From NCBI GenBank assembly GCA_026874595.1, contig CM049306.1, positions 30,247,519 through 30,311,518 of the forward strand: a stretch of 64,000 nucleotides of DNA. The letters are read 5' to 3'. Below are positions 24,382 through 37,785 of this stretch, piece by piece. The notes under the pieces were generated by a model, which was not told where the DNA came from, did not search any database, and worked only from the letters and a program-made list of their open reading frames with translations. The position numbers were made by a program, and so were the translations under genes. Position 1 is the stretch's first letter; each line of letters begins with the position of its first letter. Source of the stretch: Sipunculus nudus. Lineage: Eukaryota > Annelida > Sipuncula > Golfingiida > Sipunculidae.

Positions 24382-26166
24382 ATACAGTCAGTATCATGCA
24401 GAGATCCACGTATAAAACCTGGTCCGTGTATAATTAGTTAAAATTCCGTACAAAAATCCGTAAAAATCCTTCCTGTGGCACACCTTTTCTTTCAGGGGTA
24501 TATAATCGTATATAATCGATTACATTCCAAGAGGTGAAATAAGTATATAAAACAAATTTTTTCAGCCTACAAGTCACCTATCACTCTGTCCTTGTCTTGT
24601 ATCTATATATATAAACGGCACTTAATTGTCTTCCACGTGAGTTGAGTCTTTCACAAAGCGTACGTGAGTTGAGTCTTTCACAAAACGTATCATGTGATCC
24701 AACTTTCAAAACTGATTACTCCATCAGCGAATTGCTTCTGTACTTCAGATAATTGCAGCAGGTCCGCACTGTTACAGCGGTTGGGAAGAACTGATGCCTG
24801 TTCTGTCAGCTCTGGTTAGTTATAACAGACAGCCCCTCGCTCGGCAGTAGCAACTGTAGCCCAGCCCTGTGTGGGTTTGACGGAAGGTAAACCACAGAGA
24901 GACGTCAGCGCCAGGCGGCCGAATTCTGTACCGATTAATCAACCAATCAGATGGCAGGTCTGGTGATGCGCCCTGATTAGTGCCGTAGGCGATGATGTAT
25001 GACCCAGACCAAGTTTTTACTAATAATTTCACGACCCGTTAATTTGGGAGAGTTTTCCTCTGACTGGAGTAACCGCCTCCAGTGTTGGTGCTATGATATT
25101 TATAATTGTGGTTTTGTATGTGCTTTGAAGGGCGCTGCCGGCATGACACAGTGTCGATATTCAGGACTGTATACCACATCTCGGACTTGGGGATGCATGC
25201 AGGCATTCCTTTCCCTCTGTGTATATATCAATTAGGAACAAACAACTGAAGACTATTTTTTCTTCCAATAATCTTATCAAACAACTGAGGTAAATAGAGT
25301 TAGAGAAGAGATAACAGTTAATGTATCAGTAAACATTTAATATGTAGGGGCGGATTCAGGATATTGGACGGGAGGGGTATACTCTTAACACCGAGGGATT
25401 TGCACTGTAAAAAAATCGTGTCCTCCAGGAAGGGAGGATTTAGTCTTTAAAATGTTGTAAAAAGATCAGTTATTCTAATAAGGGTGTAAAACAGGCTCTG
25501 GTATATGTTTGTTTGTTATACACAATTTGTGTGTTTGCATATACACCCTAATTCTGTTGTAAATTAACAGTGCATACATATATATCAAACAACTAACATA
25601 GTTACATTTAAACACCAGCCAGACTAAAGAAGTGGCCTTGTATTTTTTTAAATCATATTCAGCTAATCTTGACCTGTCATACTATATGTATGTGTGTGTG
25701 TGTGTGTGTGTGTAGATGTTTCATAGGTTTAGTGTATATTATATTAGGCCTAGATTGGGATTGAAAAAACACATGTATGAATATCAGATTCAATATTTTG
25801 TCGAGTTTAATGCAATCATCCGGCAATATACCACAAGTTTATTTATAAATAACAGGAAATGTTTTAGTATGTTAGTAGCTTTATACAGATTGTGAGTACG
25901 CCATGCCAGTCAGCAGCACTACAGTCTGTCCCCGTTCGTGATCTCCTGTTAGCCAGACAGCCGGACGTGACAGCCCGTTCTGTTTCCTTTACTTTACGTA
26001 GATGACTGCATGCAGACGTAATAAATAGAAAGCATATGTGACATGTGTGTAGGAAATGAACGCCTTTTATGGTGTATATAGTGATGTATATAGCTGTTTG
26101 GATACTGTGCTCTCTATATGCTGACATTCTGGTCTTTATCTTTCCTATGCAAGATTATGTCTCTCT

Positions 26167-26169
<3 letters not shown>

Positions 26170-26236
<67 letters not shown>
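26170..26236. repeat. (TA)n microsatellite
   Basis: About 33 TA units, ending in a short CA run. Confidence 0.95.
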
Positions 26237-26242
<6 letters not shown>

Positions 26243-26282
26243 TCTTTTCTTTTGTCCAGTAAACCTTCTTTTCCTTTCACAG

Positions 26283-26470
26283 GTGTCACTTTAATCATTA
26301 TGACTCATCCTCCTGATCCTGTCACAGATACTTTGGTGAAAGGATGTGTTGTCCGTAAAAAGGAGTCGGCTGGAATTAGCTGGGCTCACTACACTTCTGC
26401 GTATGTATATGATGGTGAATCACTGTTATAACATGTCGACAAGTCATGCGTTAAGACAAAAACACACTTG

Positions 26471-26512
<42 letters not shown>

Positions 26513-26854
26513 AGAGTTATGATAGTCCGTATTCCTAGCATTTCAGAGCAAAAATACCTCAAACCTGATCATAATGGAGTTTAGAGAGGCATGGTTTAAC
26601 CCATGTAATCTTTAATCATGTCTATCTTGCATAAACCCATGCAATTTTTATTGAAACATACAAAAAAGCAATATAAAACCGCTCCCCGCACTGATTTCTG
26701 AAAACAAGTGCCTGAGGACCAAACCTTTTTTTTTTTGCCTTACAGATTGAAGATAAATGAGCTCATATATCCGTCACAAAGGACTTTAAAGAACTTTTCT
26801 GAACAGGATTTACCCGGGGGCGTCAATACAGGGGTTGGGGGTATATATAAGAAG
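26283..26854 (+). other. Possible two-exon gene fragment, unknown
   Basis: Segment A 26283-26400 follows a pyrimidine-rich acceptor (ttcctttcacag) and ends at donor gtatgt. It encodes VTLIIMTHPPDPVTDTLVKG and about 18 more residues. Segment B 26746-26854 follows tttttgccttacag and ends at gtatgg, encoding LKINELIYPSQRTLKNFSEQ and about 16 more. Phases match (2 out, 2 in) across a 345-bp gap, so a 75-residue frame stays open. I recognise no family and no flanking exons. Segment B ends in low-complexity G-rich sequence that argues against it. Confidence 0.25.
26475..26511. repeat. (TA)n microsatellite
   Basis: About 18 TA units. Confidence 0.95.
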
Positions 26855-27053
26855 GTATGGTCAATTTAATCGCCCTCCCCTGATATTCAGAGAACAATAA
26901 TTATATTGGAAATAAAATATATTAATAATTTAAATAATAGATTTGCGTTCCATCTATGAGTATACCATGATATATTTTATATCTAAAACTGATTTATAAT
27001 AAAAATAAACTTAAAAAAACATAATAACCTATTTTATAAAACCTTATATCTAA

Positions 27054-27059
<6 letters not shown>

Positions 27060-27092
<33 letters not shown>
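27060..27092. repeat. (TA)n microsatellite
   Basis: About 16 TA units. Confidence 0.95.
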
Positions 27093-27095
<3 letters not shown>

Positions 27096-27992
27096 ATTAG
27101 GATTATAGATCGGGGATTTTATTTAATCGGACTTGTTATCGGGAACAAGAATAAAAAAAATAAGCCGAATCTAGCTTGAATCATGCAGTGGAAAAAGCTC
27201 ATGACTAAGTTCTTCAATTCCTGTAACTCGGCCATAATTCATTGAACCCAAACCGTATAAACAAACTTGAGAGAGTGCTCATCTCTGGGTTCATTTCTGT
27301 GAAATATTGTACAATTTGGCTGAATGGGTTCGGAGAAGAAGATTTTAAAAGGTATTTTGTTTTAGCTATTTCTCTTTAAAATGTATGTCGATGAAGGTGG
27401 CGTCACAAAAACTCAATCCTATACAACATTTCACATTTGACTGAGTTTGACCCAAAATTTTGTGATGCTAGCTCCTGATGTTCCTGAGAAATCATAGGTT
27501 TTCTAAGATTGTTAATTTAGTATGCTTTTTTGGTCAAATGACTGAGTTCAGCTTCCTGTATTAACTCGGCCAAAAACATCGAACAAACTTGTGAGATTGC
27601 ACCAGGGATTATTTCTGTGAAATATTAAATAGTCTGGCTGGACAGTTTTTGAGAAGAAGATTTTAAGCCTTTCCTCTATAAAATCTAAGTTAATACAGAT
27701 AGCCAGAAAAATAAGCTGAATCCGACTGATTTTTTTTTTTGCATAAAATGATGATGCTAACTCCTGCTCCTTTTTTTAGATAGTATTGGTAACCTTGCAG
27801 AAGACGGACGACGCTACACCATCTCATAAGCTTTCAAGTTCGATAAAAAAAAAAACAAGTTTAGACTATGTAAAAAATCTGCATTTGAAGTTTAACCTAA
27901 TTCAATATTAAAGTAAAACTCTTGTGTACACATAGATGTATAAATACACATGATGATCTCAAACTTTAATTTAAGGTGCTTTAAATAAAAAC

Positions 27993-28070
27993 GTGTTGGA
28001 CTCGGACTCGAAGAATGCGGACTTGGACTCGAACTTGAAGTACTCGGATATTGTGGACTCGACTTCAAAA
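27993..28070. repeat. GACTCG-rich short array
   Basis: GGACTCGGACTCGAAG, GGACTTGGACTCG and GGACTCGACTT blocks, related to larger arrays at 41047-41530 and to the arms of the hAT MITE. Confidence 0.6.
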
Positions 28071-30259
28071 CTGATACAAGCTTTAGTATTACAGAACAAA
28101 CCATTATTTGTAGGTGTAGGTAATATGCTTCTTAACGTTTATCAGTATACAACTAAATATCCAAATATCTACAATCAACTTCAAGACAGCAGAAGGACAG
28201 GTTTGCAATTTTGATAAAGTTTATTTCCTTGGTACTAATATTTCATTCCAGCTTGTAGACTATAGCGGGAAAAAGGATGATTATTTGAAATGATGAATAT
28301 TCCGAATGTGACCAAAATATTGCCATCGTTGTCATGCCTTTTTTGTATGATATAGGCCTACTTTGAATGATGTTGCATAACAATTGACGTTCCATTATAA
28401 TGCCATTCCTTCTCCAAATCTTTGGACGTACAGTATTCTATTCAGTGTTTTCTAATATTTTGATTTCTTCTTTCTGATAGAACTTAAAAAGTTAAGATTT
28501 TCATCACTCTTTTTTTAGTTTCGTATTAAAAGAACAAACAAATTTCAGAAAAATCGCATGTGAAAAATGTATACCCCGCCCCCCCCCCCCCAAAAAAAAG
28601 GAAAAAGAAAAGAAAAATAAATGGACAGATGCTAGAACGTATATAGTTCCATTAACAGATTGCAATATGTTTACATATCAACAAAAAAAAAGATGGTAAA
28701 TGGTAATGGAGGTATTGAAATCTATAAAGGAATTTAAAAATTAGTTCAAAGTTAGAACTAAGTATATAAAAATGATGCAATGTATTATGCGTAATCAAGG
28801 AGGAAGTTTTAATGGTATTTTAATCACTGCACTTATGTCAAGGACACTGCTCACAAATATAACCATGCATGATAGACGCGTGATCTTCACGTAAATACTC
28901 TAAAGTAAGTTGACTTTTAATGTGTGACGACATGCAATAAGCTTGCTAGACAGGGAAGAAAATAAAAAGTCGTAAAATATATTTTGTCTACTTGGTAACA
29001 TTTCCTTGTCATGTGAGGCCTATGCTCAAGATCAGTGGCCAAAATTGCCAAACATTGTGAAAAGAATACATATTTTTGCCGAAGTTATAAATAATGTAAA
29101 TGAATGCTTGAAAACCTATATACACTCCTTACGTAAACAACAACCTGTGTGTCCACCTTTTTCAAATTATTTTCTTAAAACCTTATATCTTTGATCATTT
29201 CATTGACAATTACAAATTGAAGTGACAATTTTATGTGACATTAATGGATTTTGAATAAATTTCAAGTTAAAATTTTATATATTTAGACACATTCACTGAT
29301 CTGACGAATCAGCATGAACATGAAGCTATCCTGGTTCTGATATTAAGCATTACGGGATACTTTTGTATATATGTGACCAGTCTACTTGACTGACAGAAGT
29401 TATGCTTCATACACATTTTCCTCAGAATTCTCAATAAGTTGAAAAGTTAAAAAAAAATATGTATACCATCAGAAAGAACGCTGTGCTAGGTTTAAAATAC
29501 TGTATACTTTAATGGTTTTATAATGAGTTTAATTTAAAACAACTTTGGGATTGATTTTTATATACGTTTTTTCTAATTGTTTTACCTTAAATATGAGAAA
29601 AAAATTGTACATCCATCTGGTTGGATTCTTATAGGTGTCTGTTATCCAAGTGCAGGGCGTCTGCCGGTGATGCCACTTTCGTTCAAATTTTCAGGGCCCG
29701 TTTCTCCCTTTAAGTCCGCCCCTAAGTAGGTGACATGCAAATTTTTACAAAGAGGTGCAAACCTTAGATCATGGTAACACATTGAAAAACAATATATCCC
29801 AAAAAAATAGCCAACAACACCAAATGCCACAATAAAATTTTATCAACAACATGATAATACAAGCGACGAATAATTGGTGAGCAAGCTTAATTTAGAAATG
29901 TGTAATGTAGAAAAAATTGAAATTTCTTAATTGTACATACTCAAGCCCCAATGCAAGAAAACATGTTTTGGTTTGTTTCTTACGTTGTATGCCGATGTTA
30001 CACTTGGGTAACCACCTGGAACTTTACGTGCATATACTCTCGATTTGGGATCTCCTCCCTCGATAAAAAGTACCTAGCTTTCATATGCTTTTAATGTTTG
30101 CCCAGTCACGGTTTGATGCTTCAGGTTCCTGTTTGTGAGACGAAGCCAGTCTACCTTTTTTAAAAGGCTCGTCGTTCCTTGCACCATATATGCTTAGATG
30201 ACTCCTGGTTTTTCTATGCGCCATTAATTGTGGGTTTAGAATAAATATACCATAACACC

Positions 30260-31498
30260 TTTTATAATAAGTGTCTTACAATGCCCTTGCCTATCTCTGA
30301 GTCACGGCACATTGTGAAATAGATATATAAATAGAGCGTGCATGTCTGCATGCATGGCAGAAATGCAGTAACAATTGACCCCTCCAAATGAATCCCCATC
30401 AATGGACATTTCTCAGCATAGGCACGTATACTATTTTTAACATCTTCATTTTGAACCTTTCCTTTTTGAGTCATTCACAATGTACCGCATCTTAAAGGTT
30501 TTATATTCCGACAAAAAGGTCATTTTACATGAATTAAAAAACGGATATCTGGATCCTCAGATAATTACATCAAGAAAGGATTTTTTTTTCAATCGCTAAG
30601 GAAATAATCGAAGAGTATACACCACAAAATAGAGATAGGGTCATGTCATTTCCAACCCTTCCGAAGATTAAATATTATAAAAGCTGAACAAAGAGAATTG
30701 TTTGGTTCCCTCCTTCTTTATCCAGCAGTGGTTACTACAGAAAACGGATAAACCCTAAACAAATTTCGAAAGCATATCATGATAATTATAGAAAGAGCAA
30801 GGCTTTGAGATAACAGCCTTTTAATACTTTTTAGCTATAACGTGATCAGAATGTTCTTGTTCCAAAAACCGTTCTTCATTGGGCATGCGTACCACCTAGA
30901 GCAAAGGAAATGCCATTAATGTATATATGGGCTATTGTAAGTGTTAGAAGGATGCCTCTCTGACAGTGTACAAGCCCTGTGATTACTGCATGCTGGCTCT
31001 TGTTGAACAGTGTGGACCACTGGATGCGTGTTCGCTGACCCGCCCTTTAATGATATAAGCATACTTCTTTTGAGAAGGACCTGTGCGGTTTATTCTCCGT
31101 TCAGATAGCAGTGAGAAAAAATAATTGATCATCCTGCATGAAATATCCCTGTGCCGTCCATATTACATATAATGACCATAACATAAATGTCCTATACTGC
31201 ACTTCTGACATAGTAACAGAAAGGGAATAAAATTACTCTCTTCAGCAGAAATGCAGAATTGGATGGAAGTAAACCAAGTAGCATACACATTGTCATATTG
31301 AGAGACAGAAGATAACTAGACTAGCACAATACAAAGTGCTGAAATATTTAAGGACATTTCGCGGATTTTGATTACGGATGGTTTTTATAATCGAAGTATC
31401 ACATGAGCAAGGAGGTCTGACCAAACTAGATGTGTCGGAACGACACGAATGCCCCCGCCTGGGGCAAATTAGAAACATTTGTTAAATTTTGTAAAAAT
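30260..31498. repeat. 1,239-bp tandem duplication, copy 1
   Basis: Repeats at a constant offset of 1,239 bp with copy 2, with seven mismatches seen on direct comparison (about 99.4% identity). It contains no intact gene; a 70-codon minus-strand frame is present in both copies. The last part holds the left end of the repeat element that continues only after copy 2. Confidence 0.95.
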
Positions 31499-32737
31499 TT
31501 TTATAATAAGTGTCTTACAATGCCCTTGCCTATCTCTGAGTCACGGCACATTGTGAAATAGATATATAAATAGAGCGTGCATGTCTGCATGCATGGCAGA
31601 AATGCAGTAACAATTGACCCCTCCAAATGAATCCCCATCAACGGACATTCCTCAGCATAGGCACGTATACTATTTTTAACATCTTCATTTTGAACCTTTC
31701 CTTTTTGAGTCATTCACAATGTACCGCATCTTAAAGGTTTTATATTCCGACAAAAAGGTCATTTTACATGAATTAAAAAACGGATATCTGGATCCTCAGA
31801 TAATTACATCAAGAAAGGATTTTTTTTTCAATCGCTAAGGAAATAATCGAAGAGTATACACCACAAAATAGAGATAGGGTCATGTCATTTCCAACCCTTC
31901 CGAAGATTAAATATTATAAAAGCTGAAAAAAGAGAATTGTTTGGTTCCCTCCTTCTTTATCCAGCAGTGGTTACTATAGAAAACAGATAAACCCTAAACA
32001 AATTTCGAAAGCATATCATGATAATTATAGAAAGAGCAAGGCTTTGAGATAACAGCCTTTTAATACTTTTTAGCTATAACGTGATCAGAATGTTCTTGCT
32101 CCAAAAACCGTTCTTCATTGGGCATGCGTACCACCTAGAGCAAAGGAAATGCCATTAATGTATATATGGGCTATTGTAAGTGTTAGAAGGATGCCTCTCT
32201 GACAGTGTACAAGCCCTGTGATTACTGCATGCTGGCTCTTGTTGAACAGTGTGGACCACTGGATGCGTGTTCGCTGACCCGCCCTTTAATGATATAAGCA
32301 TACTTCTTTTGAGAAGGACCTGTGCGGTTTATTCTCCGTTCAGATAGCAGTGAGAAAAAATAATTGATCATCCTGCATGAAATATCCCTGTGCCGTCCAT
32401 ATTACATATAATGACCATAACATAAATGTCCTATACTGCACTTCTGACATAGTAACAGAAAGGGAATAAAATTACTCTCTTCAGCAGAAATGCAGAATTG
32501 GAAGGAAGTAAACCAAGTAGCATACACATTGTCATATTGAGAGACAGAAGATAACTAGACTAGCACAATACAAAGTGCTGAAATATTTAAGGACATTTCG
32601 CGGATTTTGATTACGGATGGTTTTTATAATCGAAGTATCACATGAGCAAGGAGGTCTGACCAAACTAGATGTGTCGGAACGACACGAATGCCCCCGCCTG
32701 GGGCAAATTAGAAACATTTGTTAAATTTTGTAAAAAA
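31499..32737. repeat. 1,239-bp tandem duplication, copy 2
   Basis: Head-to-tail with copy 1. The outer breakpoints share the short homology TTTTAT (30260-30265 and about 32738-32743), and the internal junction carries the same hexamer, which suggests a slippage or microhomology-mediated origin. Confidence 0.95.
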
Positions 32738-34318
32738 TTTTATGTTCAGGAGGTGTCGTATGGTCAAAAGTAGGTCAACAAGGGCAAAATGCAAACTCGA
32801 TCTGTAACGGGTCATTATCAAAATCAGGCCAGTATCTGCAGGCATTGTGAAAAAAAGTCCATACATGTGCATTTTTCATAAAAATTTCTGTCTTTCATGA
32901 AATTTTCTATGTTCAGGATCTGTCATATGGTCAAAAATAGGTTAACTGGGACGAAACGCGAACTCGATCTGTAAGTGGTCATTATGCGCCCACAGACCAA
33001 ACATTAGGCCAGTATCTGTAAGCATTGCATTGCGAAACTAGAATATTAGCAAAAGCTGATAATCAGTTATAAATTTAAATTGGAGAGGTATGTACCATGT
33101 TCCATAACAATCCACCAAATGCTTCCTGAGAAATAAGCTCCTAAGTTTTTTCTATACTGAGCTCTGTGACCTTGAAAAGAAGGTCAAGATCAGCCATCTT
33201 TGAACTTGACCAAGATTTTGTAAATATAATGCAATAGCACTGAAAAAATAATGAAGTTCCTGTGTTGAATAACTTTGGAGATATCCTGCACAAAAGGCCA
33301 AAATTGAAAAATCCGATATAATTTTATTTAAAAATCAGAAAATGCAGGTGGCGCCACCAAAATTTTGCAGCACGTACAGACCATCAGTCCCAATGATCAT
33401 AGTAAGTTTTGTGAAAATCCACACAATGGTTCCTGAGATATAAGCTTCTGAGTGTTTTTCTATAATCAGCTCTAAAATGTAGAAAAATGGGTCAAGGTCA
33501 CCCATCTTCGAACTTGACAGAGATTTTATCGATATACATCTTCACTGATGAAATAAAATTCCAACGGTGAATCCTTTTAGAGATATCCCGCTCATAAGGT
33601 AAAAGTTAACAGACGCGGAACGGACGGACACCGGACTGACAGACGGACGGACGGACAGACGGACAGCTTGGGTGACGACAATAGCCCATCAGCCTATGAG
33701 CTGAGGGCTAAAAACGGCTGTACATGTACATTTGTCATGAAAATTTATATTTTTCATGACATTTTCTTTGTTTAGGAGCCGTAAAACAATCAAAAGTAGG
33801 TCAACCGGGACAAAACGCGAACTCGATCTGTAACTGGTCAATATCTGCCCACACACCAAAAATCAGGCCAATATCTGCAGGCATTGCGAAAAAAAGTCCG
33901 TACATGTGTATTTGTCATGCAAATTTCTATTTTTCATGAAACTTTCTATGTTCAGGAGCCGTAAAACGGTCAAAAGTAAGTTAACCGGGACGAAACGCGA
34001 ACTCGATCTGTAACTGGTCATTATCTGCCCACACACCAAATATCTGCAAACAGATGTCCGTACATGTGTATTTGTCATGCAAATTTCTATTTTTCATGAA
34101 ATTGTCTAAGTTTAGGAGCCGTAAACGGTCAAAAGTAGTTAACCGGGACGAAACGCGAACTCGATCTGTAACTGGTCATTATCTGCCCACACACCAAATA
34201 TCTGCAAACAGGTCAATATCTGCAGGCATTGCGAAAAAAAGTCCATACAACTGTTTGATTTCGGAAGGACGGACATGGGTAAAACTACACGCCCCGGCCA
34301 CTTTGGTGCGGGGGCATA
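32660..34318. mobile_element. Repeat-bearing mobile element with inverted ATGCCCCCGC ends
   Basis: The left end (near 32688) reads ATGCCCCCGC. The right end (near 34313) has the complement GCGGGGGCAT after CGGCCACTTTGGT. Inside, about five monomers of roughly 155-180 bp share GGGACGAAACGCGAACTCGA, TCTGTAACTGGTCATTATCTG and CAGGCATTGCGAAAAAAAGT blocks. Near 33130-33700 lie two AGGTCAAG-type ~300-bp units that end in a GGACGGACGGACAGACGGAC tail, probably a nested insertion. No coding capacity. Confidence 0.68.
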
Positions 34319-34879
34319 AAAAATCCACACATTTCTCGTTTTTAAACAATTAAGGATCAGATAAACAAAAGACTTTCATCGATCTCTCTATGACCTCACT
34401 GTGTTTATTTGCTGAAACATAGTATATCCAAAACTGTGATCCTCCTCATTTTTTCATATTAGTGAATGGTTGGTTTATTATATTTGTACCCAGGCTTGTC
34501 TGTTGCCACTCGGAATGTGCATGACTCACAATAACAGATAGTCCGGTAGTCCAGAAATAAGTTTGTGCTGAATCTCCCGCAGACTATGGTGTATACGATC
34601 CAGGTTTAGCCCCTCGCTCGGATATTCCTTTCTCTGCAAGGATCTGTTATCAGAGAGCTAATATTGTCTAACAATATGTTTATCCGACGATGCCTTGACA
34701 GATTTACAAACTAACTAACTAAACTAACCCTCCGCAATTCACTTACTCGGCTAATAGTCCGAGGTTCAAGTTGCACATTTTTAATATTCCTTGATGATGT
34801 TCCTGGATCTGGATCATGTACCGGATCCACACCAAAGTCTAATCTCTTCTTTATGGACCTATTCATGAAATGCCCTGAA

Positions 34880-35220
34880 AATTTGCGGTACAGGAGTCAT
34901 ATGGACACTTCAAGGTGCGGGGTCATGTGGCATATGGACACTCGAAGGTGCGATGAAACGTGTCTTGTGGACACGAAGGTGCTGTAACATGAATTATATG
35001 GACATCTGAAGGTTCGGTAACATGAGCCATATTGGCATATGAAGATGCTGTAACTGAGGCATATCGACTCTTTAATGTGTCGTATGGACACTTCAGGTTG
35101 CGGTAAAATGAGTCGCATAAGCCATTATGGGCATATGAAGATCGATAGGATAAAAAGAGGCTCATGTTCATATGAAAGCGGGGTAAAGGTAACATAAGGC
35201 ATATTAGCATATTAGCACAA
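34880..35220. repeat. Degenerate ~40-bp minisatellite
   Basis: A motif like CATATGGACACTTCAAGGTG followed by CGGTAACATGAG recurs about eight times with decay. Confidence 0.7.
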
Positions 35221-35665
35221 AGGCGAGAAAAAAATATGAAGATGAAGATTGCATGGGTAACATATAGAGTGTAGGCACACAGAGTTGAAGCATTATACGC
35301 CACTCATATAGACACTCCTATAGGTGTTTTTTTTTATATCATTGAAAATTTGAAGTGAATGGAAATCCATCATTCTCTTACTTGACAGACTGACAATAAA
35401 GGCCAGTTGTACCAAGGTTGTACTTAGCTTGCACCAGGTATTCAGCCTGTACATCCGGCGTCCTACAACCCGTACACGAATGTCGGTGATGACAAACGAC
35501 CGGCGAGATAAAAACCAGCAGCCATGGAGGATGGGGATGCGGAGGCAGGTAAAAATGCGTCTGTTGCTATTTCTGTCTACTACACACGGCAGCCTATCCC
35601 TGATCAATCCTATATACCTCCGTGTATACTGCACTAAATATGTTGACCTGACAAAGAACACAGCT

Positions 35666-35682
35666 GGGGGGGGGGGGGGGGG
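35666..35682. repeat. Poly-G run (G17)
   Basis: Uninterrupted G run. Confidence 0.95.
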
Positions 35683-35817
35683 TTAAAAATAGTCAAGTTC
35701 TGCACTAAATCAGAAGAAGAGGTGAAAAACGGCTCGAAATGCCAATCCGGTCCTGCCTTTTGGTATCAAGCGTATATTATTCGATTTAGAGGGAGTGCCC
35801 TCGGTGCCTTATCCGCC

Positions 35818-35941
<124 letters not shown>

Positions 35942-36032
35942 GGAATAACTTTTGGGATTTGGTGGTCAGGATCACTATCATTCATCGAAGGTAAAAAGGA
36001 ACAATGAAGGTGTTAACAAATATTAAATACAC

Positions 36033-36038
36033 TTTATT
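36033..36038 (-). terminator. Candidate poly(A) signal of the minus-strand alpha-galactosidase gene
   Basis: AATAAA on the minus strand, 1.5 kb after the stop codon. No closer canonical signal is obvious, so the 3' UTR may be long, or a variant signal is used. Confidence 0.4.
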
Positions 36039-36992
36039 CAAAAGACAATAGTAACAAAATCATACTTCATATATAACATAACCATTTATCATTTACATAT
36101 GATATGATACAACAAAACATAAAATATCACCGGCTGAGTTGCGGAGGATGAATATTCTTATAGTAAGTGCAGATATATCTCTTTTTCACTCCAATGTACT
36201 CGACTGAAAAATAATCACGTTGGTTACTGTGGAGTTGATATCATTTAAACATAAATTCCTAAGGAATAAGAATCAATAAGAAAAAAGTAAAACGCCGAAA
36301 AATAGAGGATATGCAATAAAAATCCACAGCAGACCACTCTAGCAGGTATCTCTTTCATAAAAAATATGCGTCAGTCACCCCCCGAGAACAGTAGAGATTA
36401 ATCAAGTTCATATTGTGGACTACATTTTCAGTTAAGGGCTTTGTACAGCACGTATATACCCGTACAAGTGTGACTGTTAGGATGTTAAATATGTAATCGA
36501 GCATTTACAAAGCAGGACGTTTCCACATTAAAGATCTAATAGAGCATGTAGAGTTCATAATGGATGTTTGATCAAAGTCGGCTTCCTGGCTGTAATATGT
36601 TTGCCAGTGCTTGTTGCCGGCCCGATGTATCATCTGATGGCGGCAGCAGGGAACACATCTGCTCAACTCGCATACTTCTACCACGTTTGATCTGTGACAT
36701 TTTAATATCTCTCTCTCCGCCTCACTGTTAAACAAATTAGGGCCAGCGCTTGTTTATAACTAAATCACCGCAGAGTCATAGAATTGAGACAGATGTACAG
36801 CTGACGGACTGCTGAAAGGAACAGTTAAACAGCATCCCGTTTTTGTTTGTGTGTTTTTTCACATAACCGCATGCATGTAATGATAGTACGGTTGGCTATC
36901 CATCAACACTAGTTTTTTGGACAGATAAAAATGATCAAGTTACAAAACACAGAAACCCACACATACGTCTTGTAAGTAAAGATTATACCTTC

Positions 36993-37005
36993 ATATATAT
37001 ATATA

Positions 37006-37046
<41 letters not shown>
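36993..37046. repeat. (TA)n microsatellite
   Basis: TA tract with one TC interruption. Confidence 0.9.
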
Positions 37047-37051
<5 letters not shown>

Positions 37052-37232
37052 TATAATACGTAATAGACTACTTGAAAACAAAAATCACCCAGTGAAAGCG
37101 TTTGTTAAGTGCGCCTCGACTGTAGAATTCCAAGCACAAGTGAAACACTGCAGGACATGCAGAAGTGTAACTAACTGCTGGACTGGCATGTTACAGTGAG
37201 ATCAGTCTTAGCTGGTTTGAGGTAAAATTATG

Positions 37233-37314
37233 TCAACGCAAAAACAGTACTATACAGTAGTATACACCTACTATCAACGCCAGAACAGTGCTATACAGTA
37301 GTATACACCTACTA
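37233..37314. repeat. Two 41-bp tandem units
   Basis: TCAACGC-A-AACAGT-CTATA followed by CAGTAGTATACACCTACTA, two copies differing at three positions. It lies 3' of the alpha-galactosidase stop. Confidence 0.9.
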
Positions 37315-37515
37315 TCATACATGATAAGTTATAACTGTAGCATATTTTTTTGTATAAAGAAATTCCACGTTTGGTTCAGTCCTACATTAAGGCTATTATA
37401 ATTGTACAATGAATATTAAAGAATTGCATATTTTTACTAAGATCAACAATATTAAATACGTCTTCATGATATGTACCAACAAAACATGAGTTATTTATCA
37501 TGCAGAGGGGATCAA

Positions 37516-37785
37516 TTAGTTAATAATAGTGGCTTTGATAAGGAAGATGCCGCTGGGGTTGACGCGGCACGTGAACGTATCACTGGGTTTCATGTCATCA
37601 ATGTGGTACCCATCAAACACCTCCGAGATGCTGTATCCTCTGGAATTCTTCAGTCCAAGATCTGACAGTTTCATTGAGATTTTGAGTGGGTATCCGAACT
37701 GATACATGTAGATGAAAGCTATTGCGTAGCTACCTTTCGGCTCAACGGCACGTGACCATACCTGGACGTAGTTGTGGTCCCCCGA
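37516..37785 (-). CDS. GLA: GLA-like gene 1, exon 8 (C-terminal beta domain, stop)
   Basis: The 270 bp include the TAA stop (37516-37518), after acceptor gcaaatcag. Encodes [20 protein letters not shown] through [19 protein letters not shown], the GH27 beta-sandwich domain. Confidence 0.88.
   Translation of the reverse strand, partial: SGDHNYVQVWSRAVEPKGSYAIAFIYMYQFGYPLKISMKLSDLGLKNSRGYSISEVFDGYHIDDMKPSDTFTCRVNPSGIFLIKATIIN

Larger units (their letters stand above)
24382..30259. other. Intergenic region with microsatellites and decayed repeats
   Basis: Holds a (GT)n at 25687-25713, three (TA)n tracts, a two-unit ~370-bp repeat at about 27175-27790 (shared GTGAAATATT, GGCTG and GAGAAGAAGATTTTA motifs), a short GACTCG array at 27993-28070 and a C/A run at 28577-28600. 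Two possible orphan exons at 26283-26854 are listed separately. Otherwise nothing recognisable. Confidence 0.5.

Noticed and set aside
30262-31713. Duplicated 70-codon minus-strand frame (MTQKGKVQNEDVKNSIRAYA)
   Set aside because: It appears twice only because of the tandem duplication; no domain, splice or promoter evidence.
34880-35220. Regular repeats that could suggest a CRISPR array
   Set aside because: Units are degenerate and contiguous without unique spacers, and the sequence is animal nuclear DNA.
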